From the NCBI GenBank assembly GCA_051881315.1, contig JBJEPQ010000050.1, forward strand, positions 1 to 64,000: a stretch of 64,000 bases of DNA. Reading direction: 5' to 3'. The notes beneath the pieces are model-generated. The model had not been told where the DNA came from, did no database searches, and saw nothing but the letters and a program-made list of their open reading frames with translations. The stretch comes from CAG-488 sp051881315. Lineage in GTDB: Bacteria > Bacillota > Clostridia > Oscillospirales > Acutalibacteraceae. The first letter of the stretch is position 1. Each line of letters starts with the position of its first letter. Below are positions 34,854 through 43,312 of the stretch, piece after piece. Position numbers and translations under genes: made by a program.

Positions 34854-36032
34854 ATGAAAGAAATAATACTGCTGAAAAACGGTGAGCTTGCCCTCAAGGG
34901 GCTTAACCGCCACACGTTTGAAAATCAGCTTATAAAGAATATGAAGTTCCGTCTGCACGATCTGGGCAAGATCCGCTATGTTTCTTCCCAGTCCACGATC
35001 TCCGTTGAGCCTGATGACGAAAACGTTGATCTTGACGAGGCTTTCAGAAGAATTACAAAGATATTCGGAATTGCGGGAATTTCCCGCTGTGCGGCAGTTG
35101 AAAAGGATATGGACGTCATAATCCCTGCCGCCTGCGAATACCTTAAAGACGATCTGATGTTTGCCAAGACCTTCAAGGTCGAAGCTAAGCGTTCGGACAA
35201 AAAATTTCCGCTCAAATCTCCCGACATATGTATGGCTTTGGGCGAAAAGATACTTGACGCATATCCTCACCTCACTGTTGACGTTCACAACCCCGATGTT
35301 AAGGTCAGCGTGGAGATAAGGGATAACTATGCGTTCATTCACGGCAATCAGATCAAGGGCGCAGGCGGTATGCCCGTCGGCTCGGCAGGACAAGCCGCCA
35401 TACTTATCTCAGGCGGAATTGACAGTCCCGTTGCCGCATGGATGATGTCAAAGAGAGGTCTGAGCCTCTGCGGCATCCACTTCGCCTCCCCTCCCTACAC
35501 CTCACAGCGTGCGGAAATGAAGGTCTGCTCTCTTTTGAAGCAGGTTGCTAAATACAGCGGTGAAATTCCGCTTCACATCGTTCCTTTCACCCATATTCAG
35601 GAGGAGATCAAGGACAACTGCCCCGAGGAGCTTTTCACTATCATTATGAGAAGATTTATGATGAGGTGCAGTGAAATAATAGCTAAGAAAAACGGCTGCG
35701 GTGCGCTCATAACGGGCGAAAGCGTCGGTCAGGTCGCAAGTCAGACCATGCAGGCGATCGGCTGTACCGAGGCTGTTGTTGAGGAGCTTCCCGTTTTCCG
35801 TCCTCTTATCGGTATGGATAAGGACGAGGTAATCGAGCGTGCAAGGTACATCGGCACCTTTGAGACCTCCATTCTCCCCTACGAGGACTGCTGTACGGTA
35901 TTCACTCCCAAGCATCCGAGAACCCGTCCTCAGCTTAAATATGTTGAGGAAGCAGAGAGTGTTCTTGACATTGACGCACTTGTTGAAGAAGCGGTCAGCA
36001 ACATTAAATTTTTAAGAATTACAGGTGACTAA
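34854..36032 (+). CDS. thiI: tRNA 4-thiouridine synthase ThiI
   Basis: Adenylates U8 of tRNA and inserts sulfur carried from the adjacent desulfurase; can also serve thiamine synthesis. The 392-residue protein has an N-terminal ferredoxin-like/THUMP part (about 1-165) and the PP-loop SGGIDSPVAAWMM. It ends near 390 residues with no C-terminal rhodanese domain, as is usual in Bacillota, so the sulfur must come directly from the desulfurase or through the cysteine in TGESVGQVASQT-adjacent segments. The stop codon adjoins the cinA start. Confidence 0.95.
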   Translation: MKEIILLKNGELALKGLNRHTFENQLIKNMKFRLHDLGKIRYVSSQSTISVEPDDENVDLDEAFRRITKIFGIAGISRCAAVEKDMDVIIPAACEYLKDDLMFAKTFKVEAKRSDKKFPLKSPDICMALGEKILDAYPHLTVDVHNPDVKVSVEIRDNYAFIHGNQIKGAGGMPVGSAGQAAILISGGIDSPVAAWMMSKRGLSLCGIHFASPPYTSQRAEMKVCSLLKQVAKYSGEIPLHIVPFTHIQEEIKDNCPEELFTIIMRRFMMRCSEIIAKKNGCGALITGESVGQVASQTMQAIGCTEAVVEELPVFRPLIGMDKDEVIERARYIGTFETSILPYEDCCTVFTPKHPRTRPQLKYVEEAESVLDIDALVEEAVSNIKFLRITGD

Positions 36033-36033
36033 A

Positions 36034-37275
36034 TTGGCAGTTTGCGAACTTATCAGCGTCGGCACGGAAATACTTTTAGGCGATATACTCAACACCGACG
36101 CACAGTATCTGAGCGTCGAGCTTGCGAAGCTCGGCATCAGCGTTATTCATCAGAGTACGGTCGGAGACAACCGTGAAAGACTTCTCGCTCAGCTTGACGA
36201 AGCGGCAAAAAGAAGTGATATTATCATTCTTTCGGGCGGTCTCGGCCCCACTCCCGACGATCTGACTAAAGAGGTCTGCTGTGAATTTTTCGGCAAGGAG
36301 CTTCAGCTTCACGAGCCGACTGCGGAAAAGATAAGGAACTATTTCAGCTCTAAAGGTCTGGAGATGGCCCAGAGCAATATCAAGCAGGCTATGCTCCCCA
36401 AGGATTGCGTGATCTTCCCGAACGAGAACGGTACGGCTCCGGGAATGGCTATCGAGAAGGACGGAGTACACATACTCGTTCTCCCCGGTCCTCCGAGAGA
36501 GCTGAAACCGATGTTCAGAAACAGCGCAGTTCCCTACCTTATGCAATTTTCCGATAAAATAATCGTTTCGCACAATATACGCACCTTCGGCATAGGTGAA
36601 TCCGCAATGGCGGAAAAGGTCAGCGATCTGCTTGACGGCGAAAATCCGACCGTTGCCCCCTACGCCAAGGACGGCGAAGCTCTTTTGAGAGTTACGGCAA
36701 TGGCGGACAGCGAGGAAGATGCGGAAAAGCTCTGCAAGCCTGTTATTGACGAAATCAAGTCAAGGCTTGACGGCTTCGTTTACGGCGTGGACTACACCTG
36801 CATCGAGGAGGCTGTCATAGAACTGCTGAAGAAAAACCGCCTCAAAGCCGCAACGGCGGAGTCCTGCACAGGCGGTCTCATCGCCAAGAGGATAACCGAT
36901 ATTTCCGGAGCATCCGAGGTCTTTGACTGCGGAATAATTTCATATTCAAACGAGATCAAGCACAAGGTTCTCGGCGTGAGCGAGGACGATCTGAAAAAAT
37001 ACGGTGCGGTCAGCGAGCCTGTTGCAAAGCAGATGGCTCAGGGCGCACTCAGGGTAAGCGGTGCGGACGTTGCCGTTTCCGTAACGGGAATAGCTGGCCC
37101 GAACAGCGACGGCACGGATAAGCCTGTCGGACTTGTTTATATTGCGCTTGCCGATAAGGATAACGTTTGGGTAAAGGAGCTTCGCACCTCACGAAATGAC
37201 AGAAGCTACAACAGATATGTCAGCGCATCAAATGCGCTTAATATGATAAGGCTTTATATTGACAAAAAACTTTAA
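36034..37275 (+). CDS. cinA: CinA-like protein (nicotinamide mononucleotide deamidase / ADP-ribose pyrophosphatase family)
   Basis: A 413-residue two-domain protein: the N-terminal MoaB-like domain (ELISVGTEILLGDILNTDAQ, SGGLGPTPDD, LPGPPREL) and the C-terminal CinA domain (TAESCTGGLIAKRITDISGASEVF, VSVTGIAGPNSDGTDKPVGLVY). The family hydrolyses ADP-ribose and deamidates NMN; in some Bacillota it is linked to competence. I start at the TTG at 36034, six bases after AGGTGA and at the family's usual N-terminus; a GTG at 36025 is the alternative. No LexA box precedes it here. Confidence 0.94.
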   Translation: MAVCELISVGTEILLGDILNTDAQYLSVELAKLGISVIHQSTVGDNRERLLAQLDEAAKRSDIIILSGGLGPTPDDLTKEVCCEFFGKELQLHEPTAEKIRNYFSSKGLEMAQSNIKQAMLPKDCVIFPNENGTAPGMAIEKDGVHILVLPGPPRELKPMFRNSAVPYLMQFSDKIIVSHNIRTFGIGESAMAEKVSDLLDGENPTVAPYAKDGEALLRVTAMADSEEDAEKLCKPVIDEIKSRLDGFVYGVDYTCIEEAVIELLKKNRLKAATAESCTGGLIAKRITDISGASEVFDCGIISYSNEIKHKVLGVSEDDLKKYGAVSEPVAKQMAQGALRVSGADVAVSVTGIAGPNSDGTDKPVGLVYIALADKDNVWVKELRTSRNDRSYNRYVSASNALNMIRLYIDKKL

Positions 37276-37286
37276 GGATGAGCGAT

Positions 37287-38414
37287 ATGGCTGAAAACAA
37301 AGATAAGAAAAAATACAGCACGGGCTACGGCGGAAATGCGTTCGATATGTTCGCTGAATTTGACTCCCTTGACACTAAGCCTAAGAAGCCTGCCGTAAGC
37401 AAGCCCGAAGCCTCCCCGAAAAGCAAAAAAACGGTGACGCCGTACACTTCGGACGAAGCGGAAAGCGCCACGGCTGAAAAACCGGCAAAAAAAGCAAAGA
37501 AAAGCTTTTTCACTCTGATTTGTGCCGTTCTTATAATCGCCATTGTGTCCTCAACGGCTCTTGCGGTATTCAATGTCACAAAAGGAATATCGGTCAATTT
37601 CGGCAATAAGGACGAGGAGAATTTCAGCAACGTCTATACGGATATGGTTGCAAAGTATAACGACGCAACCTTCCCGGCAGGAATACAGCAGAAGCTTGCA
37701 AAGCTCTATGCTCAGAACAATGAAACCGTCGGCTGGCTCTACATTCCGGGAACGAGCATCAACACTCCCGTAGTCCAGCATAAAGACAATGACTTCTATC
37801 TGACAAACAATTACTACGGCTCTTATACAAAGTACGGCTGTGTATATGCCGATTACAGGTGTCAGCGTAACACTCTCAGCCGAAACACCGTTATCTACGG
37901 TCACGATATGAGCTGCGGCACGGCGTTCTACGACCTCAACAGATACGACGACATAGAGTGGTACAGAAAGAACCCGATTATTCAGTATTGCACGCTCAAC
38001 GGGAACTATACCTTCCTGATTTATACCGCTCTGCTCACGACCGTCAACGCAAAGGACGACGGCGGTTACGTTTTCAATTTCATTGAGCCGAATATGTCAC
38101 AGTCCAATTTTGCAGGCTTTATCGAGCAGGTCAACCAGCGTGCCCTTTACACAACGGGCGTTGACCTTAAAACCACGGATAGAATAATCAATCTTTCCAC
38201 CTGTAACTATAACTACACGAACGCTATCGGCAAAAAGGTCGATACCCGACTTGTGGTTATCGGAAGACTTCTGCGTTCAGGCGAAAGCGCCGAGGTAAAC
38301 ACCTCGAAAGCCAAGGAAAACCCGAATTACAGAAGACCTCAGGTCTGGTACGATTATAAGGGCAAAACCAATCCCTACGCATCATCACGTTCGTGGAAGC
38401 CGAGCACAAGATAA
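37287..38414 (+). CDS. Class B sortase (first of two)
   Basis: A 375-residue membrane-anchored transpeptidase. A basic, Pro/Lys-rich cytoplasmic region (about 1-72) precedes one membrane span (FFTLICAVLIIAIVSSTALAV) and the sortase domain: GWLYIPGTSINTPVVQ, the catalytic His in IYGHDM, the Cys in NLSTCNYNY and the Arg in DTRLVVIGR. The arrangement is that of SrtB-type enzymes. It starts at 37287 after AAGGA with eight-base spacing. An acidic protein and a second class B sortase follow; no LPxTG-like substrate was seen in the window. Confidence 0.9.
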   Translation: MAENKDKKKYSTGYGGNAFDMFAEFDSLDTKPKKPAVSKPEASPKSKKTVTPYTSDEAESATAEKPAKKAKKSFFTLICAVLIIAIVSSTALAVFNVTKGISVNFGNKDEENFSNVYTDMVAKYNDATFPAGIQQKLAKLYAQNNETVGWLYIPGTSINTPVVQHKDNDFYLTNNYYGSYTKYGCVYADYRCQRNTLSRNTVIYGHDMSCGTAFYDLNRYDDIEWYRKNPIIQYCTLNGNYTFLIYTALLTTVNAKDDGGYVFNFIEPNMSQSNFAGFIEQVNQRALYTTGVDLKTTDRIINLSTCNYNYTNAIGKKVDTRLVVIGRLLRSGESAEVNTSKAKENPNYRRPQVWYDYKGKTNPYASSRSWKPSTR

Positions 38415-38445
38415 ACAATACTTAATTCAGAAAGCAGGAACACCT

Positions 38446-38955
38446 TTGCCAAACGATAAACAATATGAAAACAACGAAGCTCTTGAGCTTGAATATGTTG
38501 CCGAAGAGGACGACATCACAGAATACATTCAGAACAAATCCTTCAGTGATCTTGTTGCACGCTTCGGCACCGCCGAGGAGGACGAAAGCATCCGCAACGA
38601 GGATTTCAATCCGCTTGTTTCGGGCAGAATACCCAAGAAAGCGAACTCCTCCGATATGCCCGACGCTCCGGCATTGAAAAAGGATATGATCCATGACGGG
38701 GCGGAAAGCCAAATACCCCTCCGGGATGAATTCGGTTTAGCCGACAGCGTATTCGACAACGACGCTATCTCCTTTGACGATATTGATATCGGCGATTTCG
38801 AAGTCATCGAGTCTGAGCTTGACAAATCGGAAAACAAGCCTGCCAACGGCTTTAACACTAACACCCGTGTGGTATATCTTGACAAAAGCGTAGACGACGG
38901 AATCAAACGCAACAGCGACGAAGACGTTTCAAGCGTTTTCACTCCGAACGAATAA
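38446..38955 (+). CDS. Acidic, low-complexity hypothetical protein between the sortases
   Basis: A 169-residue protein with no membrane span and no signal peptide, rich in Asp and Glu, with the segment DNDAISFDDIDIGDFEVIE. It looks largely disordered. It starts at TTG with AGGA seven bases upstream. I recognise no family. It lies in tight spacing between two sortase genes (31 and 24 bases), so a role as a cytoplasmic partner of the sortases is possible but unsupported. The acidic composition and TTG start make the start less certain. Confidence 0.65.
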   Translation: MPNDKQYENNEALELEYVAEEDDITEYIQNKSFSDLVARFGTAEEDESIRNEDFNPLVSGRIPKKANSSDMPDAPALKKDMIHDGAESQIPLRDEFGLADSVFDNDAISFDDIDIGDFEVIESELDKSENKPANGFNTNTRVVYLDKSVDDGIKRNSDEDVSSVFTPNE

Positions 38956-38979
38956 GCTAAAGGCAAGAGGAATAAAATA

Positions 38980-39900
38980 ATGAGCAAAAAAGAGATAAAA
39001 ACTTCCATTCTTTCTTTTCTACGGAAAGCGTTGCTCGGACTGTCGGTTATTTGCTTCATCTCCTGTTCGGCTTATCTTATCAAATATTATATAGTTGAGC
39101 CTTACAAGAATAAAGCTGTGGCCGAGACCCCCTCCATTGATGAAAGCGACACTCAGACCACCTTGCTTGCAAACAGGTCGAAGCATGTTCTCGCAAAATA
39201 CAAGGAGCTTCTGCAAAAGAACGGCGATTTTGTCGGACTTATCAGGATTCCCCTGCTCGACGATGAGGATATGAAGGTTGTCCAGTGCGAGGATAACGAG
39301 ACCTATCTCAGCACAAATTTCAACGGAGAGTATTCGGTCTACGGTACGCTTTTCGTCGATTACAGAAACAAGCTGGACGAGCTTGACGCAAACACGATCA
39401 TTTACGGTCACAAGATGCGTGACGGTCAGATCTTCGGTCACCTGAATTATTATCAGGATATCGACAACTACAAGGACTATCCCACGCTGAAATTCAACAC
39501 GATCTATGAGGACGGAACGTGGAAGGTATTCGCCGCATTTATCATAAATATCTATGATTCTCAGGACAACGGCTACACCTTCCCCTACCGGACAATCAAC
39601 TTCCCGTCCGACGAAAAGTTCAATGAGTTTATTGCCGACGTAAAGTCACGGTCTTATTACATCAACGACAGCGTTGATATTAAACCCGGCGATAAGATAC
39701 TCACCCTTTCTACCTGCTGTTATGAATTTGAGGATTCACGCTTTGTCGTTATGGCAAGACGTGTCAGGGACGGCGAAAGCGATGAAGTTGATGTTTCCGC
39801 CGTCAGAACAAATGAAAAACAAAAATTCCCTCAGGCATGGTACGACGCAAACGGTATTGACAATCCCTTTGTTGACGCCAAAAGATTTACTCTTGAATAA
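38980..39900 (+). CDS. Class B sortase (second of two)
   Basis: A 306-residue transpeptidase with one N-terminal membrane span (about 15-37), then the sortase domain: VGLIRIPLLDDEDMKVVQ, the catalytic His in IYGHKM, the Cys in TLSTCCYEF and the Arg in SRFVVMARR. It is shorter than the first sortase and lacks the basic cytoplasmic region. The two differ clearly in sequence although their catalytic motifs are in the same order, so they probably have different substrates. AGAGGA lies eight bases before the ATG. Confidence 0.92.
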   Translation: MSKKEIKTSILSFLRKALLGLSVICFISCSAYLIKYYIVEPYKNKAVAETPSIDESDTQTTLLANRSKHVLAKYKELLQKNGDFVGLIRIPLLDDEDMKVVQCEDNETYLSTNFNGEYSVYGTLFVDYRNKLDELDANTIIYGHKMRDGQIFGHLNYYQDIDNYKDYPTLKFNTIYEDGTWKVFAAFIINIYDSQDNGYTFPYRTINFPSDEKFNEFIADVKSRSYYINDSVDIKPGDKILTLSTCCYEFEDSRFVVMARRVRDGESDEVDVSAVRTNEKQKFPQAWYDANGIDNPFVDAKRFTLE

Positions 39901-39935
39901 CAATCAGTTTTTTATATATACAGAGGTGCAAAACA

Positions 39936-41015
39936 ATGGATATAAAACTCTTCTCACTTTGCAATCAGGACTCACAGGAGGCTGAAAGCGGAAAGCAAAA
40001 AATACTCTCCTGCGTCAAGGATTTTTTCCCCGAGTGTAACGGTTTTTCCGATTTCACTTCTCAGAAGAGAATGCTCGTTGCGATCTCTAAGAGCCTGCTT
40101 GCCGCCGACATCGTACTTGTCGCCGTACAGTCCACAATGTATAACGCAACAAAAAGGCTTCTTTGTGCCGCACTCGATATCAAGACCGAGGAAAACGCCG
40201 AGGTCGCATCAAGGCTGAAAAACAGACTTGACGCTAAAAAAATCAAGCCGAATATCTACACGGCCAACATCACCTATCCCGATGGAGCAACCGTTCTTCC
40301 TACGGACGATTACATAAACTGCGGATTCACCCTCACCTCCGGCGGTCAGCATATCATCTATATGCCCGTAGAGGACGAAAAGGCTCAGCAGATTCTCTTA
40401 GGCTCTCTTTATGATTATTTTGCTCAGCTCAGCGAGCCGATCGTTGCCGCAAATGCGCTGAAAAACCGTCACAGAGCCCTCATTGCAAGGGCGGTCTCCA
40501 AGCTCGGCAAGGACTCGGTAAGAGTTGCCGTGGCGGGAAATGACGCTTCGGACTATCTCACAGCCTTTCTCACAAAGAAGGAGTCCTCCGTCTTTGTCGT
40601 CGATATGAACTATGAGCTTCCGCAGGACGGCGATGTTAAGGCTCATGCAATAGAAGCCGCAAGAGCTGTCCGTGACAACAACCACACTCAGCTCGGCGCA
40701 TACATATCGGATCCCTTTGCGCTTTCCGACGGCGACGCTCTTTGCGTCTGCATAGCCGTTGCAAACGAGGAGGGAACCAAAACCTATACGGTTTCCGTTG
40801 AGAACGGAGAGAGCGAGAAGGAGTTTACAAGGGTTTGCGTTGATAAGCTTCTGTCTGTACTCTGCGACTACGAACGCATCGGAAACACGCAGGAGGAATC
40901 CGCCGCAGAAAAAGAGGCGGACAATAATCTTAAAGGCATTCTCGGAATCATAGCGTCCGCCGCAGTTCTTGCCGCGTCGATCGCAGGTTTCGTTACTGCA
41001 CTGATAATGCGATGA
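39936..41015 (+). CDS. Conserved hypothetical protein with a C-terminal membrane anchor
   Basis: A 359-residue protein I do not recognise. The first 310 residues look soluble and mixed alpha/beta; they show SLCNQDSQEAES and DVKAHAIEAARAVRDNN, with no nucleotide-binding motif that I can see. Residues about 335-357 form a hydrophobic segment (GILGIIASAAVLAASIAGFV), giving a tail-anchored protein that would face the cytosol. It sits between sortase 2 and the dockerin protein with short gaps, suggesting the same membrane machinery. Function unknown. Confidence 0.75.
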   Translation: MDIKLFSLCNQDSQEAESGKQKILSCVKDFFPECNGFSDFTSQKRMLVAISKSLLAADIVLVAVQSTMYNATKRLLCAALDIKTEENAEVASRLKNRLDAKKIKPNIYTANITYPDGATVLPTDDYINCGFTLTSGGQHIIYMPVEDEKAQQILLGSLYDYFAQLSEPIVAANALKNRHRALIARAVSKLGKDSVRVAVAGNDASDYLTAFLTKKESSVFVVDMNYELPQDGDVKAHAIEAARAVRDNNHTQLGAYISDPFALSDGDALCVCIAVANEEGTKTYTVSVENGESEKEFTRVCVDKLLSVLCDYERIGNTQEESAAEKEADNNLKGILGIIASAAVLAASIAGFVTALIMR

Positions 41016-41028
41016 AAGGATGATACCC

Positions 41029-41934
41029 ATGAAAAAGCTTATTAGTATTCTTCTTTCGGTCATTCTGACCTTATCCTGCTGTCTTGTTTTTGCAGGAGCT
41101 AAAACAAGCTACAACGCAGCATGGTCGATGACGGGAAACGTGAACGGCACATCGTACAGCTCCGGCACAACAATCAGCGTTAAGCCGGGCGATAAGGTAA
41201 AGGTCACGCTTCATCTTTCCAACAATTATTACACCGGCCCCACCTGTTTCCAGATCTTCTACTCGAACGACGTCTTTTCAAAGGCTTCGAGCGGAGAATT
41301 TAACAAGAGCGGCAAGCTCTACGGAGTTTGCGGAAAGACCTACTCAACATTTGTTGATTGGGAGAACGTATCTGCGGGCAACAGAAATCTCGGCTGGCCG
41401 AATTACAGCGCAGATAAGCTCGCCGAATTTAAAAAGAATCATCAGTTCCTCAGAGTTACAATGACGCCGAACGTTATGACAACGACAACGGCGGTCGGAA
41501 ATCTCAACGAGGATCTTATCACGATAACCTTTGATGTTTCATCCTCCGCTCAGCCGGGAACAACGGGAGAGATCATACTCCCGATCGAGTCGATGAGAAC
41601 ATCGGAATACAAAACGGGTTATTTTTACAGCTCGATTTATCTCACCTCGGATATGCTTGGTGATAAGCTGATGTATTCAGACGATCAGCATTTCGACTGT
41701 TCAAAAGCCGTGCTGAAATTCAAGGTCGCCTCCTCTGCAAGCACGGGCGACGTCAACAAGGACGGCAAGATAAATTCCTCGGACGCTCTGCTTGTGCTCC
41801 AGTCCTCGGTCGGCAGTGTTACGCTCACCTCCGAACAGAAAACTCTCGCAGACGTCAACAGGGACAACAAGATCAACTCCTCCGACGCATTAAAGATTCT
41901 TCAGTATTCGGTCGGATCAATAAGTAAGTTTTAA
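41029..41934 (+). CDS. Secreted cohesin-like/dockerin protein
   Basis: A 301-residue protein. A signal peptide of about 25 residues is followed by a beta-rich region (about 27-215) with SVKPGDKVKVTLHLSNNY, FQIFYSNDVF and ITFDVSSSAQPGTTGEI. These recall the strand pattern of cohesin domains (PGDxVxVxV; FxVxxxAxxGxxxI), but the assignment is weak. The C-terminal 62 residues are a clear type I dockerin: two calcium loops, DVNKDGKINSSD and DVNRDNKINSSD, each followed by a helix (ALLVLQSSVG, ALKILQYSVG). The start follows AAAGGA by eight bases. Dockerins bind cohesins of scaffoldins. Confidence 0.85.
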   Translation: MKKLISILLSVILTLSCCLVFAGAKTSYNAAWSMTGNVNGTSYSSGTTISVKPGDKVKVTLHLSNNYYTGPTCFQIFYSNDVFSKASSGEFNKSGKLYGVCGKTYSTFVDWENVSAGNRNLGWPNYSADKLAEFKKNHQFLRVTMTPNVMTTTTAVGNLNEDLITITFDVSSSAQPGTTGEIILPIESMRTSEYKTGYFYSSIYLTSDMLGDKLMYSDDQHFDCSKAVLKFKVASSASTGDVNKDGKINSSDALLVLQSSVGSVTLTSEQKTLADVNRDNKINSSDALKILQYSVGSISKF

Positions 41935-41992
41935 TCACACTTTATCCGGCTCTACGAATACCTGAGACGAAAAAATAAAAATTGACAGAAAA

Positions 41993-42035
41993 ATGACTGC
42001 AAGCCGCTTCATTCCGGACTTGCAGTCATATTTTT
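41993..42035 (+). terminator. Intrinsic terminator after the dockerin gene
   Basis: ATGACTGCAAG (41993-42003) pairs perfectly with CTTGCAGTCAT (42019-42029), followed by ATTTTTTG. It closes the 33.7-41.9 kb series. The core CTGCAAGCCG...CTTGCAG recurs in the terminator at 384-420. Confidence 0.9.
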
Positions 42036-42048
42036 TGTTCTTTTCGGA

Positions 42049-42831
42049 TTATTTGAGCTGACTGAGAAGCTTTCCCGTCTCGGAAACGTCAACGGGATAG
42101 TCGGTGCATCTCGCCTCAACCGAACAGCGTTCACAGCCTGCATATTCGAGGGCGTCGATGAAGCCCTTGTAGTCAAACTCCTCGAGACTTTTCGGGAAAC
42201 CTCTTGTTATTCCGTCCCTCTCGGTCGGGTTGGAAATATGAGCATGACGGATCGAGCCCTTGAGCTGTCTTATATCCTCGTTGTCGTCCTTGACCATATG
42301 GTAAAGATCGGCAAGGCAGGCGATATTGTCCTTTCCCGAAAGGACGGCAAGAGCCGTACCCTCCTTGACGGTGTTGATGATATTGCTTTCGTTTTTCCTG
42401 AGCGGCTCAACAACCACGTTTATGCCGTATTTTTCCGCAATCGGGGAAACTACGCTTCCGAGAAAATCTCCGAGCTGACGCAAGCCCTCGGCATAGCTCG
42501 TTCCCTCCGGCACTTTTCTGGCATTGCCCGATCCGAATACGACGAATTTCATTCCGATCTCCTTGCCTCTTGCCATACCCTTTTCAATAAAATCGCTGTA
42601 CTCCTTGCACTTATAATCATGGTTTATGATCGGATAATCTCCGGGGAAGAAGCTGTTTGCCGCCTCGCATTTCATACCGTTCTCAATAAGAGCCGCCTTG
42701 AAGCTTTCAAATACCTCCTCGTCCGCCCTTGAAAGACCGCCGAATCCGCATTCGACATAATCATAGCCCGAATCTTTGATGAGCTTAATATATTCAGGGC
42801 TTTCAACACCCATACACATTCCGAAACGCAT
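42049..42831 (-). CDS. Sugar phosphate isomerase/epimerase family (xylose isomerase-like TIM barrel)
   Basis: A 260-residue protein. The opening (MRFGMCMGVESPEYIKLIKDSG), FVVFGSGNARKVPEG, the central VVVEPLRKNESNIINTV and LADLYHMVKDDNEDI, with RHAHISNP and the C-terminal SVEARC, match AP endonuclease 2-like TIM barrels that bind a metal through Glu, Asp and His. Substrates vary (inositol, tagatose, hydroxypyruvate and others) and cannot be read here. AAAGGAGT sets the start at 42831. It is a single gene converging on the dockerin terminator. Confidence 0.85.
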   Translation of the reverse strand: MRFGMCMGVESPEYIKLIKDSGYDYVECGFGGLSRADEEVFESFKAALIENGMKCEAANSFFPGDYPIINHDYKCKEYSDFIEKGMARGKEIGMKFVVFGSGNARKVPEGTSYAEGLRQLGDFLGSVVSPIAEKYGINVVVEPLRKNESNIINTVKEGTALAVLSGKDNIACLADLYHMVKDDNEDIRQLKGSIRHAHISNPTERDGITRGFPKSLEEFDYKGFIDALEYAGCERCSVEARCTDYPVDVSETGKLLSQLK

Positions 42832-43051
42832 AATACATACTCCTTTGAATTTTTTATTGATTATACCACCCAATATACAGCAATGTCAACATCTGTCATT
42901 ATTTAAAGCGTTACTGCATAGTATATAATGCCGCCGAAGTGATAAAAGGACGCCGTTTGTCTTAAAACATCGGAAAAAGCCGAATAACCGTATCAAAAAG
43001 TTTATCCGATATACAATCAGCTTATTCCGAACAGAAAGGCGGGATCATATT

Positions 43052-43312
43052 ATGAAAAAAATAAATATAAAAGGAGTTTCGGTACAGACATGGGCAAGAA
43101 CGGTCATACTGCTGCTTGCTCTGGCAGGTCAGCTCTGCGTTATCCTCGGAAAGAAAAACGGATTGCTCGATTCGGATCAGTGGCAGGAATATGTAACCTA
43201 TGCTCTGACCGTGATAGGCTCCGTATGGTCATGGTGGAAGAACAACAGCTTTACCACGGCGGCACAGAAAGCCGATAAAATAATGAAAGGAGAAGAAAGC
43301 GATGGCAACTGA
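43052..43312 (+). CDS. Phage-type holin
   Basis: An 86-residue membrane protein of the small phage holin type (SPP1/phi-LC3-like in size). Residues about 14-32 (VILLLALAGQLCVILG) and 50-62 (YALTVIGSVWSWW) are hydrophobic, and the tail is charged. It overlaps the lysozyme gene by 11 bases, the usual arrangement of a phage lysis cassette. No other phage gene lies nearby. It would permeabilise the membrane to release the lysozyme. Confidence 0.85.
   Translation: MKKINIKGVSVQTWARTVILLLALAGQLCVILGKKNGLLDSDQWQEYVTYALTVIGSVWSWWKNNSFTTAAQKADKIMKGEESDGN

Noticed and set aside
36025..36033. GTG start of cinA overlapping thiI
   Set aside because: The TTG at 36034 has better ribosome-site spacing and matches the family N-terminus, though the GTG is not excluded.
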